Shown here: positions 22,085-34,059 of the stretch, piece by piece
Position numbering within the stretch: the stretch's first letter is position 1
Layout: every line of letters begins with the position of its first letter
Assembly: GCA_021234155.1 (NCBI GenBank)
Contig: JAJEKV010000053.1
Location: 9,307,798-9,371,797, forward strand
Direction of reading: 5' to 3'
Source: Isoetes taiwanensis
Taxonomy: Eukaryota > Streptophyta > Lycopodiopsida > Isoetales > Isoetaceae
DNA length: 64,000 bases
Program-made: the position numbers and the translations under genes
The notes under the pieces: generated by a model
Database searches by the model: none
Told to the model about the DNA's origin: nothing
Seen by the model: the letters and a program-made list of their open reading frames with translations, nothing else

Positions 22085-23100
22085 TTTTTTTTTTTTTTTT
22101 TTTTGAAGGACGACAATCTATTATCAAGGAATATCAAGATACATACAAGGGACCTGTGACATGGGACTCAAAACCTAGAGGACGAGATGGTCCACTAAGC
22201 AAAACCACCCAAACACAGTACATAATCATACTCCCTGTGCCACCTTGACATGTTCTGCCTCATCACAATCAACATGTTCTGCAACATCAAGATGATTATC
22301 AACAGATATCAAGTTATCATGCCACTGAAAAGAACGAGGCAGGATAGCCTCGTGAGATGACATAACCGACTTCTTCCTCGCTGCCTTCTTCCAATTGACT
22401 TGTTGCCATGACTCTTTAGTCCACTGAAGATTAGGACCATCAGCCATAACAACCTCAGAAGCATGAGAAGCAGAAGCAACAACGGGGAGAGTGGTAGGAA
22501 CTATAGCTGCAGTTGACGGTCTTAAGGACGACACCATTGAAACTGTGTGTAGAGCATCTTCCATAGCCGAGGAATGCAAGACAACTGGCAAAGATTGATC
22601 ATGAATAGATGAAGAAATAACAATAGGAGCTTGAACCTAAGAAGAATGTTGAACAGATGCCTGAGATGCATGAGTACCTCGACGAAAGCTAGCAAAAGCC
22701 TCCTGATCAAGAAACAAACGGGCTAATTCTGGACCATTCAGAAGCATAAGATCCAACTTCTTATACCAAGGCCCGCTCTTCACAACTACACAATCTGGTA
22801 AAGGCGAGTCCACAGGCATAGAAACACAAATCCTTGGACCATTCATGATGGAGTGTGAGATATGAACCCCAAGTCCCATTGCAATTGCAACTAGAAATTG
22901 CTGAGCCATTAGATCAAGAGGAAGATTAGGTAACGAGAACCAGCAAGGCATCTTTAATGCACAAACTGTATCTGGTGTAAAGCCAGGAGAGTAATACTGG
23001 TACATTATATATTCCCCACCAAATGGATCAACCCCCCTTGATACCAAAGAGTCCACTGCATCACTACTTTCAAACATAATGAGAACAAAGTTTTTTCTAG
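22085..23100 (-). pseudogene. LINE group B ORF1 remnant with poly(A) tail
   Basis: A T-run at 22085-22104 is the poly(A) of a minus-strand element. Minus-strand frames at 22637-23077 encode a DUF4283-like ORF1 segment: DAVDSLVSRGVDPFGGEYIM, CALKMPCWFSLPNLPLDLM and GPRICVSMPV. The same layout occurs in the ORF1 at 53489-54124 (DRLVARKQ..., IKIPCWFEIEDLPPDLL). Frames at 22226-22710 continue toward the tail without a recognised domain. ORF2 is absent between ORF1 and the tail, so this is an internally deleted copy or a non-autonomous derivative. Confidence 0.7.
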
Positions 23101-23211
23101 GATGATGATGGATGCTTTGATTGTGGTTATGTTCCTTCTTTCTGTTCTTGCCGTGTGTCTGGGGTTAAAGGGAGGGTAGAGACCTGAAAGCTTGCTAGAA
23201 TTAGAGACGTC

Positions 23212-24196
23212 TCTAGCTAGAACCCTTAAAGCCCAGTAAATGCGGCCTGTGCACAAGAGCCCACCTGGCTGTGGATGCTATGATGTGGTTCAGCACCAAA
23301 TAACGGACACAACTGGTGATGTGGGGGCGGAACCTTGCTGAGCGTGGCTACTGGGGCTGCTACAGTGTGCTAGGCTTATAGTCGGTCACTGCGTGTGGGC
23401 CGGGTATAGGTCTGACACCTCCTGGGTCGCAGGATACGTGCCTATGTGGACGTCCTGGACTTTGCGTAGATTTAGGGGGCTAAGTCGGGTACGAATGCGG
23501 GTGCTGCAGATGTGGCACGTATCCTCTAGCACACCCAGAGAACTGTTGTAATTCGGGAGGGGATTCATCCTTTTCCTGCCTCATCAGACCCGGGTGAATC
23601 CATGGGATTGCGTCTCCGAAAGGCTACAACCACGCCATAGCATGTTTCAGCCTACCTTCAAAGTGTACAGGAGGGGTAGTGGACGACCCTAGCCATTGTT
23701 CTATGCTAGCCAATGCCACATTATACTTCAGTCTGATGATATCTTGCGGCCTTGACCATCAGTTGACCCCGTGGAGTCTGAGCCCAGGGTAGCGCCTTTG
23801 TTATGACGTGTTACGTATGTTATCTTGTGCTTGTATTGTCGTTTAGTTGATGATTATGGATGGGCCACCCTTCGTGGTGGTATATTATTTGAGCATGATT
23901 GTTGTGTGCTAATATGTATGTACGCTTCTGCTGTATAGGATTCCCATCGAGAACATGGGACGAATGACACCTCCGTGCAAGTGGTCCGAGTTAGACGGAG
24001 AGCCCTTCCATGGTGAAGTAGTCGCCACGGGAGGGAAATTTTCGTATTTGTACGATGGGAGCACCGTATAGATTATGGGAGCGTCACAATACAAAATGTA
24101 ACATTCCTAACCAATATGCCCTTAACCAACTGGGAAAAACTATCTAGACGTTTATGAGCAGTCGTTTCTATCCATTTATGCCGGTGTCTCCGGGAA
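23212..24196. repeat. Repeat X, copy 2, uninterrupted
   Basis: A 985-bp segment matching both halves of 13691-16189 without the 1.4 kb insertion. It begins TCTCTAGCTAG and ends GGTGTCTCC. It holds no convincing gene and its class is unknown. Group A LINE sequence follows directly after it. Confidence 0.8.
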
Positions 24197-24400
24197 TGCG
24201 ACACCAAGATCTACTTGAACGGTCTCCTATGGGTCTGTTACAATTTTTGAGTCTAACAATTTTTGCTTTGATTCTAAGCGATCAAACGGGCGCCTTCAGA
24301 AAAACCTAACTGACCAAATTAGGCCATCGTTAACTTAGTCCCAGCACCCGGTTGTACCATAGCGAGCTGCATCCCAACTGTTAACAAAACTGTCAACAAA

Positions 24401-25131
24401 ATGGACAGAAAAGGTGGCCGTGTACCAGGTGGTCGTGCTCCAAATCCGGGTCCTTCTGTTAGACCCAGTCCGCTTAAAGCTCCAATCAAAGCACTACCTC
24501 TGGTAGCACAGACACCTGGGGGCACTAATTGGACATACCAGGATCCAGGTAATTATGAAATGGAACTTATCCAATTCTTATTGGAAGAACTTAGAGAAAG
24601 CAAAGAAAAGTTGGCTATGCTAGAAACACAGAATGCAGAGAGGTTAAACAGATTTTGGAAATTGTTTCCAATGCACAGGCATTCCAAGAACCTCAGGAAG
24701 AAATTATTGATAATTTCTTGAATGAGAAGGCAGAAAGGCAAAAGAAAGAATGCAATATGAAAATTACAGGACTTGAAGAATTACAGGAGGAAGACGTTAT
24801 GCAGACGGTAACAGAATTTTTCAAGACAATCATGCACTTACATGAACCAGAGGTACAGGAAGCCTACAGAATTGGTAAGATGGCATACAAAAACAGACCC
24901 ATCATTGTTAAATTCGCAAGCAAAGCTGCCAAAGAGAGGGTGCTTAAGCATCAAATCCATCTCAAAGGAGAGAAGATCTGGTTAGAAAATGATTTGACAC
25001 AGAGACAGTTAGAGACAAAAAAGAAAGAATGGGCTAAAGTAAAACAACACCGTGATGATGGATTTTGGGCATTCATGAAAGGAGAAGTGGCTGTCTTAAC
25101 AAACCGCAAGTACTCTCCAAAGAACAGTTAG
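24401..25131 (+). pseudogene. LINE group A ORF1 protein (L1-type RNA-binding), frameshifted
   Basis: The first frame (from ATG 24401) gives a basic, Pro/Gly-rich N terminus (MDRKGGRVPGGR) and a coiled-coil-like stretch ELIQFLLEELRESKEKLAML. It shifts near 24650 into a second frame carrying KECNMKITGLEELQEEDV, a typical start of the L1 ORF1 RRM (Transposase_22-like). This is followed by EAYRIGK, RPIIVKFASKAAKERVLKH and LENDLTQRQLETKK, matching the RRM and C-terminal domain. Such proteins coat the element RNA as chaperones. The same arrangement is seen on the minus strand at 37169-38936. One frameshift separates the two pieces. Confidence 0.8.
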
Positions 25132-25137
25132 GAATTT

Positions 25138-28100
25138 GAGACTCTACGTGTCTGTGCCTGGAACATTGGAGGTTTTAGTGACATAAAATCAATTACAGCA
25201 GAAATATTTTGGGAGAAAATAGATCTGTTGCTTTTAGTGGAAACATGGGCACACGAGGCGAGGAATCTGCCTACACCAAGTGCGGATTCCAGTTAATTAG
25301 CATGACATCAAAGGAATGTCCATCAGGATTGGGAAGAGGGGAAGGAGGCTTAGCATGCTATGCTAAATCTGAATTTGCCCCTCTAATCAGTATCAAAAAA
25401 ACATGTGAGCATTTACAATATATGTGGCTGGAAATAAAGAGCCAGCCAGGAACAATTTTCTTATGTTTGTGTTATTTTGCCCCATTGCAAGCTTCAAAGG
25501 TTTACAAGCATGAAGGACTTTCACAGCAAGATCCATTTGTCCATTTAAGCGTTGACATTGCTCTATTTTCACAGATTGGATCAGTAATTTTAACAGGAGA
25601 TTTTAATGCACGCACAGCAAATTTGCAAGCATCATGGCAAGTGGCTGAAAGCAAAGATCCTTTATGGATCTGTGAGAAGGAAGCATGGGAGATAGCAGGC
25701 AAGGATTGGCAGAGACACTCGCTGGATACGAGCATCAATACAATGGGTAAGCATTTACTTTCGCTATGCAATTGCTTTGATTTGCTACTGTTAAATGGAT
25801 GCATGAGATACCCGCTGTCACATACTTTTACAAATAAGATGGCGAATGGAAACAGTGTTGTAGACTATGTAGTGACAGATGTACACACAGCAGCAAGGCT
25901 GATAAGTGATTTTATGGTGGAAGAATGCCCAGAATCAGAGCATTGTGCATTGCTATTTAAGCTGAAAATAGAAAGGCAATATTTTCATAGACAGAACCAA
26001 AAACGCCATTCAAACATCAAATTGAATATGTTGTTAGACTATGCTAAGCGTGATATATATACGCAAGCTATGACAGAAGCTCTTAAATCTTGGAATCCAC
26101 CTAGTGATGTGCACCTTCGCTGCTGGAATCTGCAAAATATAATACTAGATACTGCAAGAGATATTTTCTCTACACAAGAGGAAAAGAAAAGAAGAGATAA
26201 ACTTTGGTTTGATGAAGAATGTCAGATAGCGAGAGGGAAGTTTAAGATACTATGTGGGCTGCAAAAGAAAATGCACTTAAAAGAATACTGCAAGTTACGT
26301 AAGAGGAAGAAGACTATATTTTTGAAAAAGCGGCAAATTGAGCTTTACAATAAGCTCTTACATTGCTCAAAGGACTTCTGGAAACAGTTGAATACGTCAC
26401 ACACTGCAAAAAGTGATGTAGATGTTTTTGACTTATATAACTATGCACATGAGCTGTTATATAAAGCAGATGAGACGCCTATAGATATAGGAGATATGGC
26501 ATTGGAGCCCATATTTACATCAGAGGATATAGTAGAGGCCATCAAAAAGCTTGCAAATGGTAAGGCTGTAGGTATAGCTGGGCTTAGAGCAGAGATGATG
26601 AAATGGGCAGGAAACGCAGTAGTGAATGAGATTACTGAGTTGTTTAACTCAGTTATGGCTTTGGGATTTCCGAAGGAATGGCAGTTAAGTCGTATCGTTT
26701 CTATCCATAAAGGTGGGGATAAAACGAAAGCAAGCAACTATCGCACGATCATGATAAGCAGTCTTATGGCAAAGCTTTTTGGGACAGCGTTGGAGCATAA
26801 GTTATCTAGATGGGCTGAGGATCAGGATATTAGAGCTATTGGGCAAGCCGGCTTTCGTACAGGTTACTCCACTACAGACCATCTAGCGACAATAAGAGTA
26901 GCCATTGAGAAGTCTAAAAATAGGGCAATGTATGCATGTTTTGTGGACTTGAAAAGGGCATTTGATACTGTACCCAGAAAAAAACTTATGGATAGATTAG
27001 ATGCTATTGATGTTCCTAAGGGACTGCAACTTGTTGTAGCAAGGTTATATGAGCAAGTGCTTGCTGAATTGAGCACTCCATTGAATAAGAAATGTGATAA
27101 GCAAATAATCAGTAATCTTGGTGTTAAACAGGGTTGTCCTGCATCTCCAACCTTATTTGGCATCTATATTGATGAAGTAGAAGGGTGGCTTGACAGAAAT
27201 TGCTATGACGGAGTAGTGCTCGTAGGATACCTTATCATGCTTCTTCTATATGCAGACGACATAGTGCTCCTTGCACGAACAGCGGAAGGCTTGCAACAAC
27301 ATATAGAGTTGTTATCATCCTTTTGCGATCACGCAGGAATGGCAGTCTATGATGTTTGGCATGAGGAAAAAACATGTTTTTCAGATTAAAGGTAAGCCCA
27401 TTGAACACTTTCATAGCTATAAATATTTGGAAATTGAGATAACAGAAAATTACAGATGGAATACAGCCGTAGATAAGAGGATTGTTGGTGGAAAGAAAGC
27501 TTTATATGCAATGCAAGCTAAATGAAGAAAAATTCAGCTATGGGACTGGTCCATGCGGCTTCACTTATATCGAGCTTTAGTTATGCCTGTAATATTGTAT
27601 GGATGCCAGATATGGGGACCCGGTTTAGGAAGAAAAAATCGGAAAGATATAGAAGCAGTCCAAAAGCGCTATCTAATAGATGAGCTAGGAGTTAAACTCC
27701 AAACACCATATGCCATGATGCTTGCTGAAGTTGGTATATTGCCATTGGAGGGAGAGGCAATCTATCAATACCTTGTTTATGTAACCAGAGTTAAAGCCTT
27801 ACCACATGAAAGGCTACCATATAAGGCAATGGAAGAAAGCAAGGAAAGTGGCTGGTATGCAGATGGAGAATTATGGCTGCAAAGATGGCATATTAGTATG
27901 AACGATATGCCATCACAAGAAGAAGCTATTCGGGACCTTGTCAGGACCAAAGTGATCGAGAGATTTTGGGCCAATCCACAAGGCAAGATGAACTTTTACA
28001 GGCGTGAAATAAATCCCATGGTTATGTACACAGCACAACAGTACTTGATAGACCATCTGCCTATGTCATCTAGACACCAGATTTGTCGGATGAGGGTTAG

Positions 28101-28365
28101 CTCCCATCACCTACAAGTCGAGTGTGGAAGGTGGCATAAATTACCAAGGTCCAGTCGCATATATCAGATATGTCAGACAAGGGAAGTGGAGGACGAGCAT
28201 CACGTTTTGCTCAGTTGTGCAGCTTATAAATCTGTAAGAGAGCGGCACAAGATCCAGGAAGCAGATTGTGTGAATATTTATACTTTTTTTCAGTTGCCAT
28301 CATGGAAGCTAGCAAATTTCCTCACGGAAATGTTGCTTGTTCGTGATGCACAACTAAGTAAGTAG
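25138..28365 (+). pseudogene. LINE group A ORF2: APE endonuclease and reverse transcriptase
   Basis: The endonuclease domain starts VCAWNIGG with a catalytic Glu in LLLLVETW (about 25240). A frameshift near 25275 leads into the long frame ending at 27389. Endonuclease blocks follow there: GRGEGGLACY, ILTGDFNAR, VVDYVVTD and SEHCALL. RT blocks are LANGKAVGIAG, FVDLKRAFDTVPRKK, GVKQGCPASPTLFGIY and LLLYADDIVLLA with intact YADD. A frameshift after 27340 and a stop near 27525 precede the C-terminal frame (27553-28365), with YGCQIWGPGL and a partly degenerate terminal Cys/His motif (CQTREVEDEHHVLLSC). The protein nicks target DNA and copies the element RNA there. The reading frame is broken at least three times. 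Confidence 0.9.
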
Positions 28366-28470
28366 CCAGGTCATAAGGTTTTTTTAAGAAATGCGTCTAC
28401 TATGTAAACATTTTGTCTCCTAGACCATAGGGTCTTTAAGAGATCGTGAATAATCAATTCAATTCAATTC

Positions 28471-29207
28471 ATATATCCAACCACGACTTATAGAGGTCCA
28501 TGATGTGATTTCTGCCCATTGCATAGTTTTCCATGGCAATATCTGGACATCAGCACGGTAAACGAAACCTTTTATTATGAGCTCCAAATACAGAACATTA
28601 ATGTCTGACTTACCCCATGCCCATAGAGCGACGACATCCCATTTCTTTATTTCTGCACTTGGGACATTTAGAAAGAGCACTAAGGCTAGCTCTCGCACCC
28701 TTGCTCGATCCTTCCTTAGAAGGACCATGGACCTCCATCTCTATACCCTCCTTTTATTCATTCCTTCATCCATTTCTTGCAAAGAAACAAAACTAGCTCA
28801 TCTACCTCCACCAGTGAATTATCTGCAACAACAGCCCTAGGCGGGTTGCAAGGAATGTTCAGGCATATAATTTTCTATTGAAGGTTATAGCACGGAGGAG
28901 GAAAACACAAAACTAATAGAGCAATGTCATTTACAGAATCAAACTGTGGCATTATCTCTAGCTAGTAAAGAAATTTTTTGATTAAAAAGGTTTTTCTAAT
29001 GAACTTTTATCTAATCGATCTGAATCATGAGTTGCATATAGATGGAGTTACATCAATATATGAGCTTAGGTCTTGCAGACATATTCATTAGTTCAATGAG
29101 TTCAACACGTACCTTAGAGTTTCTGAAATCATTATGTCATAAGAGTGTTCTAATTTCCATCTACAGAGTAAGATTCTGATTTCTAAGTTCATTTGAAGGA
29201 TCCTTAA
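28471..29207. other. Spacer between LINEs
   Basis: A minus-strand frame of 89 codons (28459-28728) reads KKWDVVALWAWGKSDINVLY and ILPWKTMQWAEITSWTS. It looks mildly protein-like, perhaps LINE ORF1 debris, but I recognise no family. The rest shows no feature. Confidence 0.3.
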
Positions 29208-30370
29208 GGATATGGTTGACTCACCTGGAGTGCGGTTGATGAAGCAGTCACTTGGTCATTGTGTTCCTTTTGGGAAAGCTTCGTTAAAACCTCTTCTTCC
29301 TTGGAGTCTCTTTTATCGGCTATGCCCTTTTCCTAATGCCTCCCTTTTTTTGAAAGGCTTGCTGGAGTCTTGGGAGACAGTACAGACCTTATTTCGTATT
29401 GATCTTGTTGCATGTCATCAGTTGAGTGCCCCTTGTTGGTGGATACCTGTGGAAAATAATCTCCCACTTTGTGCCTCAGTTCATCCATTAACTCAACGGC
29501 GCTAGAGGTTAGCAGGAATCTTAACTGTTGCAGCTTGGTATGATTCTGGCCAGTTAGCGACTTGGCAAGTCTTTCAAACAAAATTCTTATTGTCTCACTG
29601 GGATAGACCTATTTGGCAAAAGGTTGCTAGTACTCTGCCATTGGCTGCTCCAGAGGCTATCAAAGGGTACATGTGGGTTTTCCACCAAAGTGTTCACGAG
29701 CATAGGCTTGTGAACTCTATGTATAGGCTGCTTGTCAATGGTGATATCCTATCGCCATCCACTAAGTGGTCCCTTCAGCTCTCACCTCCTGGTTGGAGAC
29801 GTATGTGGACTTGGGCTTGGGATAAACTACTCCATCCTAAGGTGGTTGTGCTTTGGTGGCAGATTCTTCACAGATGCCCTCGGGTGAATGTGCTTGTCTA
29901 CAGATTTGATCCTCGAGTGTCAACTCTCTGCCCATTGTGCAAGCAAAGGGATGAGACCATTGAGCATTGTTTCTTTTTATGTGATCATCTCCAGCCTGTT
30001 TGGTCTTGGCTGCTCTCTCTTTTTCATGTGACATTGACAAGTCAGCAAGTGCTTCTGGCTATTTATCCAGATACTTGGAATAAGGTGCGGAGTCAAGCAT
30101 TTCATTTAACATCAGGATGGTTGTTGTGGTCCATCTGGAAGCGCAGAAGATTGTGTATCTTTCAGGGCTTGGATATTCCCCCTGCAGTAATCCTCCAGGA
30201 CGCACAAGCTAGAATCGCTAAGGCCTACCATTGTTCTCGCTTGCTCCTGCCAAGCGACAGTTGATATTTGAGTCCTATTTGAGTGTGTTGTCTTATGCAT
30301 AGGCTGATGGTTCTATTCAGTGGGTCATGATTATCCTCTGAAATTTTATTCCCGCCTCTGCATTTCACAA
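29208..30370 (+). pseudogene. LINE group B ORF2 C-terminal fragment (zf-RVT)
   Basis: 5'-truncated copy. A frame from 29212 reads PWSLFYRLCPFPNASLFLKG and a tail with WWIPVENN, then a stop. The frame 29590-30264 reads DRPIWQKVAS, STKWSLQLSPPGWRRMWTW and LHPKVVVLWWQILHRCPRVN. It then has the zf-RVT zinc motif CPLCKQRDETIEHCFFLC (C-x2-C-x7-H-x4-C) and VWSWLLSLF. It aligns block by block with 47530-48645 and 57466-58815. This domain follows the RT in plant L1-type elements. No poly(A) is obvious; the sequence trails off around ACAAGGGGCCCAAAAAATAA at 30370. Confidence 0.88.
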
Positions 30371-31620
30371 GGGGCCCAAAAAATAATCAATATTAGTTTT
30401 TTACAGCAATTTCTACATAAAACCACTATAAGAAACAAATGTTACTAAGTGGGTTAATGTGTTGAATAACCACTAATAGTTACACGATGTGGTTCTTATG
30501 TATGACTTTTCAATTTAGCTTGTTACCATAGTTATGCATGATGGTTATTTATGATAGTTTGTTTGTTTGGTTTATAGTAGTGCTTTATTGCTCAATTTTA
30601 ACTTTGTGTATTGATTAGTAAGGCCATAAACCACTAACAATTTCGACTTTAATTATTTGTCTAATTTAAAGTGTTTTTCTAGTGAAATTACCTACCTTAT
30701 GTTTTATGAATTAACGTTGCTTCCTACAATAAATGTCGTAATTTTTTATGGACTAACTACCAATAGTTTATGCACTAAGATAGTGAATGTTTATTGTCTT
30801 GATTGGCATTGGTTTAGTGAACAAAATGAGGAATGCTTTTAGTTGAGAAACATTGCCATTTCAAGTCATAAACGATGATGAGTTTCTCCATCACATTGCT
30901 AATGGTCTTTTGGTCCGTGCACAACCACCCCATTTGTTGGTCCATGTATAGTTTTTTCATGTTGTTTCTGCAAAACAATAGCAGAAAGCTATGGATGTGT
31001 GTTTTTTTTTTAACCTTTTTAAAAGCTACACGTGTATGTGTATCTATTTTTTATTCCCCACAGACTTTTTTCCTCCTCCATGTGTTGTTTTTACCAATAA
31101 ATAACATGTGGTTTAATAGGATATGAACATGTGGCTACATGGAGATCAATGTTGTTTAAATGTTACAAGAAATTTATCGCGGCGGCCAAGACCGCCGCGA
31201 ACATTTCTCTTTCTCTAATGGCATCATAGTTGAGCAGATCATTTGACCCAACATCAGAAGTCATGGGTGTATTTTGAAGATGATACAAAGGTGTAGTAGA
31301 TATCTCTTAGCTTGTGCTACACGTAGTTCCTGGATGTTCTGCAGGTTTGAACTATGATTATGCGAGATAATGTGAGGAAGTCCTAGTGTCAAAGATTCCT
31401 AGTTTGAGAGATTGTTCTGCTATAGCCTTGATTTGGATCTTTGAATTCTATTTCAGTCATGCATTCTGCGCAAAAATGGTAGATTATGGATTTATTGTTT
31501 CGCTAGCTAGGAACTATTGCTTCCTAGGGGTGGGTTATTAAGCTCGTCTAGGACGAGTTAGAAGCCATGTACATGATAGGAAGAAGAGAATTAAAGCATT
31601 GAGATACCATGGTAGCAAAG
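30371..31620. other. AT-rich spacer with one GC-rich hairpin
   Basis: No gene seen. At 31177-31200 a perfect 9-bp stem (TCGCGGCGG / CCGCCGCGA) encloses a 6-base loop. It is strikingly GC-rich against its AT-rich surroundings and may be a transposon terminus. Confidence 0.45.
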
Positions 31621-32000
31621 GAAGGAAGGAAGGAAGGTACTTTTATCGTCCACGGAGACCAATCGGTCTATGGGACCCAATACAAAAACGCAGCAAGCGG
31701 ATTACTGCCCGGATTAAAAAACCCCCGCCCCGAAGGGTTTTCGAGGAAAACCGCGGCGAAAGAATCACCCTGCCGACAAACCTGTAAGCAATCATATAAA
31801 ATGCGTAAACATGCCAATATATACAGTCATGCACCACCCCCGTAGTGCCTAGTCAGCGGACAGCCAGGCGGGGGCAAAGGTGACCTCGCAGGTCCAGTAC
31901 CTCCTGGATGTATGACCCCAGGGCACGTACTGACGGTGTGTTCATCAGCAAATGCAAGGGCACGTCCGGCCGTACTCAATAGTCTTTAGACAATGTGTAC
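31621..32000 (-). mobile_element. LINE group A 3' end, 5'-truncated
   Basis: From the 3' side: a GGAAGGAAGG tail, then a 3' UTR nearly identical to 33827-33950 (TATCGTCCACGGAGACCAAT, CCCCGAAGGGTTTTCGAGG), then sequence matching the C-terminal end of ORF2 (CCTGGATGTATGA.CC). The simple-sequence tail differs from that of other copies. Confidence 0.75.
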
Positions 32001-33796
32001 CATTGGGTAAGTGAATTAAAACAAACAATTAGAAACCTTAAATAAATTGGTTAATAAAGCAAGAGCACTAAAAAGATTAGAAAAAGGGGATACTACCTGG
32101 AATCAAGTATCCCGAAGATGTATTATAGCATAGGCAACTCTTCGAGAGTTGCGAGCTTTACCACAAAGTCTGAAATTGGTGTCCGTGTAAGGCCAAATAT
32201 CATATTTAGGCTACTGGGTGGGTGATTTAAATGACTTGCAGAGTTTAGATATAGATTGGGGAATGAATATGAAGCAAGCGAGCTTAAGTGGGAAAAACCT
32301 AGATGGACTTCTAATCTAGAGCCCTTCATATTACACACTCCGTTTAAGTTAATACTGTCTCGACCTAAAAACAAAACCATAATCTCCATTGAAAATTCGC
32401 CTATGCACAGATCTATGGGTTTCGCTACTTGGATTTAGACTCGGCAATGCTTTTGGACACAACTTGAAACCTTGAATGAAGCTTTCCGCCGGATTAGGCA
32501 TATCAGCAAGGGGATTAAACGGGCATATGGATCTACGGCAGTTTTTCATATGGTAAAGCTCACAATATAGGACACAGAACAAGTATAGGCATCTTTTCCA
32601 GCTTTCAAGGCCCAGATCTATTCCAGATCCGTGCCTGAGATCCATGCCCAGATACTTAGAATCATTTGGATCCGAGATCTGAGAAGAAGGAAGCACCAGG
32701 GATGGCCATGGCTGCGGATCTGCCCTGTTGCCTGGACAAAACGATAGTCAGATCTCGGTCTGCCAAAGGGGTCCATCTGATCTGTGGCACACTTGCTGCG
32801 CTTGGAGCAAGCAAGCAGAGACCAAGCAAAACGGCACTGGAGAAAAAAATTTGCTTGCTCAGATCAAAATCCTTGCTCCAAACGGCAAACGGATCCTTGC
32901 TGCGCAAACGGCAGGCGCTGCCTTCTTGTTGGGTGCTGCCTTGCCTAGATTTACACACGTGTCGTGCTCACAGCTCAATTTTGAGAAGCAGGGCCCCTGC
33001 TTTTGCGCGACGAAGGAATCTTGCCACCAATAATTAGATATGTTAGATAATTTCGAACATTTTATTCTACTTTTAAACATTGATCTCAATTTTATAAAGT
33101 TCTTTCATTCAAAAACTAATTTTGGCTTAATTGTGCTTTGCTTATTTTTAAGAAGCCGTTTGGGAATCGAACCCGAATAAATCCATTTTTAGGCAACGAT
33201 ATTATAACAATCCTAGATAAACTGCATCATCCAAGCCTAACAATCTTAATAAAATATACAAAGCATTTAATGGACTTCAAGTTCAGGGTTTCTGGATGGG
33301 ATAAAACCTATCAAGAAAGCAAGACAACCCATACCTGGATGAATAAAAGGGGCTTTCCAACGTCCATGGCCAGGCAGCCAGGCATTTGCATTCAGTGAAT
33401 AGCTACAGAACTTAAGCCAAAATCGATTTTGAAGCTGATGTAAACTGCCCTTCATGTCATTACATGCCAACAACATCTTTCAGGCCCAAAAAGTGCGTGC
33501 TTAATCGATTTTTTATTTCAAAAGCAAATTGAACATGAAAGCGTAAGTTAACACTGATAACATGATATACAAGCTATTTCTTTTCTACACGAGAAACTTA
33601 ACAAACTTAACAACAAACAGAATAAAGGGGCTACCGTCTGGAGCAATGGTCTGATAATGTTGGTTCTTCCAAATCCGTCTGCTACATGCCCTGCTCCTGC
33701 TTTGGCCCGTTGCCAATCTAAATTTTTCAAAGGAGCATAATAAATTATGAAAATAGGTAGGAAGCACTATATTCACCTGTTTGGATGAGCTGAACA
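32001..33796. other. Spacer with a GC-richer island
   Basis: Between 32580 and 33030 the base composition is richer in GC. Overlapping frames on both strands reach 123 codons (32666-33037), with no recognisable motif and no splice-supported structure. No gene is called. Confidence 0.35.
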
Positions 33797-34059
33797 GTAA
33801 AGAATAGAATAGAATAGAATTGTTTTTATCGTCCACGGAGACCAATCGGCCTATGGGACCCAATACAAAAAGCGCAGCAGTCACATTACTGCCCGGATTA
33901 AAAAACCCCCGCCCCGAAGGGTTTTCGAGGAAAACCGTGGCAAAGAATAAGACTAGCGACATCAATTAAATGGTTGGATCGGGGCATATCCGAGCTCTCA
34001 AGTCCAAGACTTCCCTGAATGTATGATCCGAAAGTGAGCGCACCAAGTCGTGCCCCAAT

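Larger units (their letters stand above)
24197..28470 (+). mobile_element. LINE group A, near full length
   Basis: Contains a 5' leader with a repeated ACAATTTTTG, ORF1 (24401-25131), ORF2 (25138-28365), a short 3' UTR with a perfect 5-bp hairpin AGACC-ATAG-GGTCT (28422-28435), and an (AATTC)-type tail (CAATTCAATTCAATTC, near 28455-28468) instead of poly(A). Frameshifts occur in ORF1 and at two or more places in ORF2. The exact 5' end is uncertain because it directly follows repeat X. Confidence 0.88.

Noticed and set aside
23212-24196. Repeat X as a solo LTR or Helitron
   Set aside because: No TG...CA ends or 5-bp duplication, and no CTRR end with a hairpin, so the class is left open.
32666-33037. 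Overlapping frames of about 100-123 codons on both strands
   Set aside because: Open on both strands because of higher GC content; no conserved motif or splice structure.
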